Shown here in pieces: positions 48,101 to 56,700 of a stretch of 64,000 bases of DNA. The notes under the pieces are model-generated. The model worked only from the letters and a program-made list of their open reading frames with translations. It was not told the DNA's origin and ran no database searches. The position numbers and the translations under genes were made by a program. The DNA is from Sipunculus nudus (taxonomy: Eukaryota; Annelida; Sipuncula; Golfingiida; Sipunculidae): positions 52,216,714 through 52,280,713 of the forward strand of contig CM049320.1 in the NCBI GenBank assembly GCA_026874595.1, in the 5' to 3' direction. How positions within the stretch are numbered: position 1 is the stretch's first letter; each line of letters begins with the position of its first letter.

Positions 48101-50687
48101 AATAAAAAAGTAAATCATATTATTCATTACTAATCATTAGGGATCATATTAAGGAAATTAATGATAGACAAAGATGCAGTTGATATTATTAATCTAGATT
48201 CCTACTGTGTCTAGTGTGTACATTGATGTGAAAATAGTCCAAAATGAATATATTACATTAATTTTTTTTAATATTAATAAAAGCCATAAAACCAGGTACT
48301 TATGATCATTATTTAAATGTGTGAATTTTGTACATTCTGGATTCTCAACACCATTGTTTGGTGAAAACTGAATAAATACCAGACATGGTGGGAATACTTT
48401 GCAATTGTATTTGGGCACTTTCACACTAAAGGTTGGATATGAAAAATTGTTAAACAATGGTTCACAGGTAAGTTTTGAGGCTGAAAATATGATACATATT
48501 ATCATATTTGTAAAGGCCACACCAGCCTCTATAAACACAGAAAATTTTATAACTCTAAGCCAATTTTTTAAGAAGTTCTGGCCATTTAAGTGTAATTTTC
48601 ATCAAATTTTGGAGTCTCACTCAAAAAATGGAAAAATTCAATGTAAATATGACTGAAATTTGTTTACCAGAACAGAAATATTCTAATTACAGCACATGCT
48701 GTAACATGTAAACTACAAGTGCTCCAAGTTTCATGACTTTCATAGTGGTGGTTTGAATTATCCAATCAATATCCTTCAGTATAATAATTGGTTAAAAAAT
48801 TTTGCTGAGACCTGTCCTCTCCAGTACACTGCATCCTCACAAGAAATGAAATTCTCATGTTGCAAAACAAAATCCTGCTTTAAACAGCCAGTATTATATC
48901 TAATCATGTTTTCGTAACTAAGGGCTGGGTATGTGTGTCCTGACCGGGATGATTTGGCACTTGTTTACCTGGTATATGCCTGTTAAAAAAATTGTCCTCT
49001 CCAGTACATACAGATAAAATTCACTTTAATGTAGAAATTAAAAGCCTATTTTAGTTTATATGTAACTGGTAGCTAGGAAGATAAATTCCCTGGTGTTTGC
49101 ATTGCAACCCATCTAATATTTTGTGGCCAGTTTAGCCATGAGTGTATCTGTCAAAATGTCCTCTCCAGTACAATCATTTTTAACATGAGGCAGGCTAGAG
49201 GAATACTTCTCCAAGTAAGCTTAATATTTACTTAAAGTTTGTCCTAGTGATAAATATAAATAGACTGACTGGTTTAGGGAAGTAGTTTGGCTCATTATAT
49301 ATATAAATTAGCATGTAACTCCATTCATTGTCAGACCAATGTTTAGAGTGATGAATCTTCATTGATGAATTCATGATTAAGCCTTTCTAGTACATGTTCC
49401 TTCTTTGTACAGAAGTGAGAAGCAGACAAAAAGCATACCTGCAATAACTGCAAGTAAATTGTAACATTAGCAGACTTTAATTTTGTGTTACTTAAATGTA
49501 ATGGAGAGGACATTTTTTTAACACGGGATAAAAGTGTCAAATGTACAACCCTACAGTCTTTCAGATTTGCATGGTAGTTATTGAAGCTTTCAATCACTGT
49601 GGATACCTAACCTGCTTACTTTTGATTTTAATAAATACCATGTAGTGTACTACATAGACCCCTTCATCTAATACTTTAGGTATTATAAAAAATGTGTAAT
49701 TGTATCTGTTTTTAACCAGAACCACATACATGTTAAGATTCTTTACCAAATTAGACCGGTAGAAATAGTCGAACAGCCCTAATTTTCATTTTTACCAAAA
49801 TCTAACATTTCATTATCTGGATCATTCACTCTCTTTATGTCACATATTTTATGTAACTGTGCCATATTGTTGATTGCTGACGAATCAACCCAAATTGTTT
49901 TAGCCAAAGATAATTCTTATGAAAATACCAGTGCTTTCTGTTCCCTTGTCATCTCACCAACTATGAATCATTACTTCATGAGAGCAACTACAATAGAATT
50001 TTCCAATACTTTTGCCTCAAGAAAAAGTCAACAACTTGTGAAACCAAAGAGTTTTGTAAAACAGCTTTTGAAACTATGGTCTCCCAATTTGCTGGTACAC
50101 ATTTTAAATGACACAGTTATCAGTGTTGGGGCTGGGGGTGTTGAGGGTAGAGGCATCATATGAACTTGGTCTTTGACAACGTGCTTTTCTTTTTCCATCC
50201 ATTTTACCAAGTCTCATAGCAAAGTCTGTGAAAACAATGATATCATGAAACATTGTCTTCTTGCAGAATCTTAATTTTCTTGTTCCAGTTAATCTAAGTC
50301 TCAGAAAAGTTGTTTTTATATCTTAAATTCAAATTCAATGGTAATATCCTCACAAGTTAAAAGCCAAAAGCAACTGAAATGTCCATTTCCACAACTGTTG
50401 TGTCACAATGTGAAATACTACTAGCAGGACCCATATCTGTAGTTATCACATAATACAAAATGTATTTCCCAAATTTTGAATAAATTAATATATATATATG
50501 TCAGAGACGAGATTGAAATCCAGGCGGATTTTAAATTCGCCTAGACGAGATTGCGATTGTGATCTCGCCTAGGCGAGATTGCAATTGTGATCTTGGCTAG
50601 TCAGATTTTAAACTCGCCTAGACGAGATCACAATCGCAATCTCGTCTAGGCGAATTTAAAATCCGCCTGGATTTCAATCTCGTCTCT

Positions 50688-50756
<69 letters not shown>

Positions 50757-53700
50757 CCCAGGTCTACAATAAACATTTTGTTTATATGATATTCAGGTGA
50801 GCTATGTTGTCTATGAACCAATTGTTTAATGTATGCGGTAAATAAGTTGACAGATGTTAATATTCAAAGTAAATGAGTTGGAAATAAAGCATGAGTGCAA
50901 AAAACAAATTATATTTGCATTACGGATTGTGAACAAAACTGCTTCTGAATAAAATTCTGTGAAATATTTCATTTTCAAGATGACTGTTTCTCCAAATTAT
51001 TGTTAAAAAAATGTTGTCTAGAGTAAATTTTTTTTTAACAAAACAAAAGGTATAAGTTATTCAATATTTATAATCTCGCTTTAAGTGTAATTTAATATCA
51101 TGGAGTCATAATTGACTTACATTATACTTAATAACTGATACTTGGGTATGTCTATTTTGTGCTCCTTTAACCACAAGGTCCAAATAGTTGCAGATGAACT
51201 TGCCTCTGGAAAATGAGGTGGACACTGATTCATTTTATGTTCAATAGGTCCATGAACAATACAAGAGAAAGAGGGAACAAAAACATTCCTTTTGAATTCT
51301 TCCACAGTGCATGTTAAAATAATGTCCTCTCCAGTACAAATGTTGGTTAAAACTGTTATCATATAAATCAAGTGACCACAGACTAAGGCATCAACATATT
51401 TACTGATTTCTTGAACTCTGTACAGCTGAACAAATTCTCTCACCATTTCTGTTACTAATTGACCAGAGCAGTGTCAGAATAAAGACTGACAGCATACTTC
51501 CTTTAATCATAATTAAAATGCATTGTTAAATTTTTATAAAAATATGAAAATTTAAAAAAAAAAACAAATATGATTGCAGATTTTTTTACCATGCACTTAG
51601 GGCATGATCAAATACATCAGATAAAGACATTAGAACAGACCAATGAGCGAAAATTTAAATTATGTAGAGCTGTGAAGAGAAAAAGATTATTGTAAAAATA
51701 TGGGATGTTTGAATTACTGAATTCAATGTAACTTTTATTAGTTCACAGGTAAAGTGGTATACTAAACAGTTTCCTTTAGCAAAGATATATACCTTTTCAG
51801 GGGTAAACTTAATTTTGCTCTGTTAGGTTTTCAGTTTTTACTCCCCAGTGAGACTAATCACTCAACCTTTTGTGTGAAAGAGCCCATTTAAATATGAATA
51901 TGAATATGTACTCCATTATAAAATTTCTTGCATATAGAATGGGAATTCAGGTAAAAATGAAAGTATATGAATACCAGTGCAGATACTTTCCAAATGTATT
52001 CATGAATGCATTCATGAATATATTCTTTAATATTATTTTAATAATCATTGTATCGCCAGACATAGTCTGGAGATACTATGGTTTAGGCACGGTCGCGCCG
52101 CCGCCGCCGCAGAGATTTCTTTTGGACACAATAACTCAAAAAATATTTCACGGATCTTTACCAAACTTGGTATATGTATAGATATGGGTGAGAGGACGAC
52201 GCCTTTTTAAAATGAGGTCATGACCTCAACTAGGAGAGTGACCTTGACCTTGAATAGGTTCAATTTTGGGGAAAATCACACAAATTCTTAAATATCTCAA
52301 GTAAACTTGCATGGATTGATCCCAAAATCAAGTTGATCGAAGATCATGGATAGGGTTGTCATGTTCCAGAAACTGGTGGTGCCACCTATTATTCTTTACT
52401 TGTTTTCATGCCGTTTAATATCCCCAAAATTGCTACTTGACAGTACTGTGAGCATTATAAGTCAAAAACTAATGGACAGATTTCTTTCATATTATGCAAA
52501 TACATAGATATGGGTTATGGGATGATGTTTATTTAAATTGGGGTCATGACCTTTCCTATGAGAGTGGCCTTGACCTTGAATATTGCCATATATGGTGAAA
52601 ATCACACAAAATCATTAATTTCTCAATAAGCGATGCATGCATTGGTCCAAAAATCAACTTGACCGAAGATCTTGGATAGTAATGTCATGGACCGGAAACA
52701 GGTGGCGCCACCAGTTATTCTTTTACTTGTTTTCGTGCCGTTTAATACCCCATCATTGCCACTTAACAGTACATTTATAACCTGTGAGCATTATAAGTCA
52801 AAAACTAATGGACCGATTTCTTTCATATTATGCATATACATAGACATGGGTTATGGGATGATGTATATATGAATTGGGGTCATGACCTTTCCTATTAGAG
52901 TGGCCTTGACCTTAAATATTGCCATATATGGTGAAAACTACACAAAATCATTAATATCTCAAAAAGGGATGCATGCATTGGTCCAAAAATCAACATGTTC
53001 GAAGATCTTGGAAAGTATTGTCATGTACCAGAAACAGGTGGCGCCACCTGTTATTCTTTTACTTGTTTCGTGCCGTTTAATACCCCATCATTGCCATTTA
53101 TCAGTACTGTGAGCATTATAAGTAAAAAACTAATGGACAAATTTCTTTCATATTATGCATATACATGGATATGGGTTATAGGATAATGTTTATTTGAATA
53201 GGGGTCATGACCTTTCCAATGAGTGGCCTTGACCTTAAATATTGCCATATATGGTGAAAATCACACAAAATCATTAATTTCTCAATAAGGGATGCATGCA
53301 TTGGTCCAAAAATCAACTTGACCGAAGATCTTGGATAGAAATGTCATGTACCGGAAACAGGTGGCGCCACCTGTTATTCTTTTACTTGTTTTCGTGCCGT
53401 TTAATACCCCATCATTGCCACTTAACAGTAAATTTATAACCTGTGAGCATTATAAGTCAAAAACTAATGGACAGATTTCTTTCATATTATGCATATACAT
53501 AGACATGGGTTATGGGATGATGTATATATAAACTGGGGTCATGACCTTTCCTATTAGAGTGGCCTTGACCTTGAAAAATTGCCATATATGGTGAAAATTA
53601 CACAAAATCATTAATATCTCAATAAGGGATGCATGCATTGGTCCAAAAATCAACATGTTCGAAGATCTTGGAAAGTATTGTCATGTACCGGAAACAGGTG

Positions 53701-56700
53701 GCGCCACCTGTTATTCTTTTACTTGTTTTGTGCCGTTTAATACCCCATCATTGCCATTTATCAGTACTGTGAGCATTATAAGTCAAAAACTAATGGACAA
53801 ATTTCTTTCATATTATGCATATACATGGATATGGGTTATAGGATAATGTTTATTTGAATAGCGGTCATGACCTTTCCAATGAGTGGCCTTGACCTTGAAT
53901 ATTGCCATATATGGTGAAAATCACACAAAATCATTAATTTCTCATTAAAGGATGCATTGATTGCTCCAAAAATCAACTTGAACGAAGATCTTGGATAGTG
54001 TTGTCATGTACGGGAAACAGGTGGTGCCACCTGTTATTCTTTTACTTGTTTTCGTGCCGTTTAATACCCCATCATTGCCACTTAACAGTATTGTGAGCAT
54101 TATAAGTCAAAAACTAATGGACAGATTTCTTGCATATACATAGACATGGGTTAGGGGATGATGTATATTGAAATTTGGATCATGACCTTTTCTATGAGAA
54201 TGACCTTTTCTATGAGTGTGGTCTGATATTAATTGTTGCTGAAGATGGGGGGCCTATTCTTAAAGGGGGGGGGGGATTAATTGTCTGGGGATACTATGGC
54301 ACCTGCGGTGCCAAGAAATATCTAGTTTCAGTTATATTTCATTTTAAAAATCATACAATTCTCTTATTATTTTTAATAAAAATTATATCTGGGACAATAT
54401 TTGTAATTTTTTTTAATAAATAGTTAAACTCTAATATTATATGTCCTGCTTATAAGTTATATGGCCAAGTCAAAATCTGTGTGACAATAGTACACCATTT
54501 GTTAATAAAATAAATGCAATCAATTCTCTTCCCGGTCTCCAAAGTTACTATCAAAATCATACATAAGTTAAACAACAACAACTCATAATACAGCTTATAC
54601 TTATTACCACACAAAACCAGCATGTGCCTCATTTCTAAATCATATTTTTTAATCATATATAACAGCTGAGCGCCATGACCCATAGGTCCCTTGTTTAGGA
54701 TCCCAATGGGAGGGAGATCTGTGTCAATATTTAACTTTTTTAGGGGTTTAAGTAAAAGTAAATTATCATTTTGCATATTATGTCAGTATTGTGTCATTTT
54801 ATGATTAAATACATTGTGTCATTATATGATAATCTGATTAATGGGAACTGTAAGGGTCATTTTGATAGTTGTCAGTTCAGTGTTTACTGCTAATGTCTAC
54901 TTCAACAACCAGATTTGTTATTTCTTGTCCTGCAGTGAAAACTTTGTATTTCTGACTCTTTGACCCCTAGCTTAGAGTGTCCAAACGAGATTTTGTGCAT
55001 GAAAGACACTTATCCTGAAGTTCCTGAAAGACCTGTTCATGAATGGGTGACCTATGCTAGAGGCCATAATCTAATCAGTGGAACCCCACAATTACGACCA
55101 GCATAGGGACAGGCCAAAGTGGTCGTAATTTAGGGGTGGTTGTTTTTGTCAAATTCTAAGTTACCTGAATCAAATATTCGGGATAAAGGAAAGTGGTCTT
55201 TATTGTGTGGTTGGTCGCAATTGTGAGGTGGTCACAAGGCGGGGTTCCACTGTAATTAGAAATCATGATTTCAGGGCCTAGTTATCTTTGAAGATGTTTT
55301 AGCACCATAAAAAAAATAAATAATTCTGTCATGATCATGAGTTTTGTTGCTGTTTTGTAGATATATTTAGAACCTGACTACTTCAAGCTGTTTCCGTCAG
55401 ATGTCCAGCCGTGGGACGCCATGTTGTTGTGGGGCACCAAACATTCCCGATCTTCACTGCATATGGATCCTTACAACTGGACTGGAACAAATGCTGTAAT
55501 CAAAGGACGGAAACATTGGAAGGTAGAATCTTCAGATACCAAAATGTTGTGATTCACTGAATCTTATATTCAACTGTGATTAATCTTAAACTGGGTACTT
55601 GCCCATAAAAGTCCTGTCCTAGGAAATTTATTCCATAAGTACTTGAATTGTCATGAATTAAAAAAAAATGTTCAAAAAGCTATGAAAACCAGATGATATT
55701 TTGTAGTCTGGCAGCTTGCAAAATTTTTATTAATATATTTTAAAATTTAATATATTGCATATATATGAAAAGGGACTGGCAGAAAACTTACAAACAGAGG
55801 AGATGAAAGATTTATAACAGTTATAAGAGTTATAACAGTTTATTTCACATTTAAGTGGGTTTAACACGACTAGGATGTAGAGATACAAATTTACAGGTTA
55901 AATAAAGGACTTAGTGTTCTAAATGAGAATATCAAGTTGATACAACACTCCTCCTGCAGTGGTTATACAATGCAGTTGTTCCAGATCTCCTTCGCTGTAA
56001 CCGCTGCTTTGTTTAGCATATTTTTCGGAGTCTTGACACCAGGGCTGGCACAGGACCAAGAATCAGACCAACAGAGCGGGACGTCACAGATTTAAAACTT
56101 GGGGAGTTGGATACCACGCTCTGATTGGTCCTCAGGTGTTTGAATCCCTTATTATAATAAAGCCTTCATACCTCCAATGTTCTTATTGATACTATGACGA
56201 AATCAGGTCAAATGACCCAATAATAAAACGGTAATTAATACTGTGTTATCACTTGTAATATAACAAAGAAGGCAACTTCACACAAAAAATTCTGAATCTA
56301 CAAAATTCTTATATATTTCTAGCTATTCCCACCCGGTCAGGACCACCTGTTGTACATAAAAAAGAATCAGCTGTCAGGGTTCCCGCTGGCGACGTACAAG
56401 TACAACAGTCCGGCGGACTCCTACCAGCTGGACACGGACGCCTACCCTCTTGTGGAGAAGGCTGACGTGCTGGAGTTTGACTTGTTGCCAGGAGAGCTGC
56501 TGCTTATCCCGTCAGGCTGGTTCCATCAGGTCAGGTGACAGCCCTCACAGCACATCCATGCAGAATACTGTATTTAATCTAATTAGCGCTCCTGCCCTAA
56601 TAATGGGCTGTCAAGTGAAGCAAAATTTTAGAAGCCTGTTTATATGGGACATATCATGGTATACCCACCATTCGTCTGTTTGCCCGTTAACTTTTAGTTT

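Larger units (their letters stand above)
48813..51338. repeat. Dispersed 16-mer TGTCCTCTCCAGTACA, four exact copies and one variant
   Basis: Exact copies on the plus strand start at 48,813, 48,993, 49,157 and 51,323. A variant (CCATTACA ending) is on the minus strand at 49,497-49,512. Most are preceded by a TGTTAAAA-like run. The sequence between copies is not obviously repeated apart from a loose ~170-bp spacing of the first three. Nature unknown. Confidence 0.75.

Noticed and set aside
52672-53846. Four similar small frames (two pairs nearly identical)
   Set aside because: The similarity reflects the 660-bp higher-order repeat, not conserved protein; frames break within each unit.
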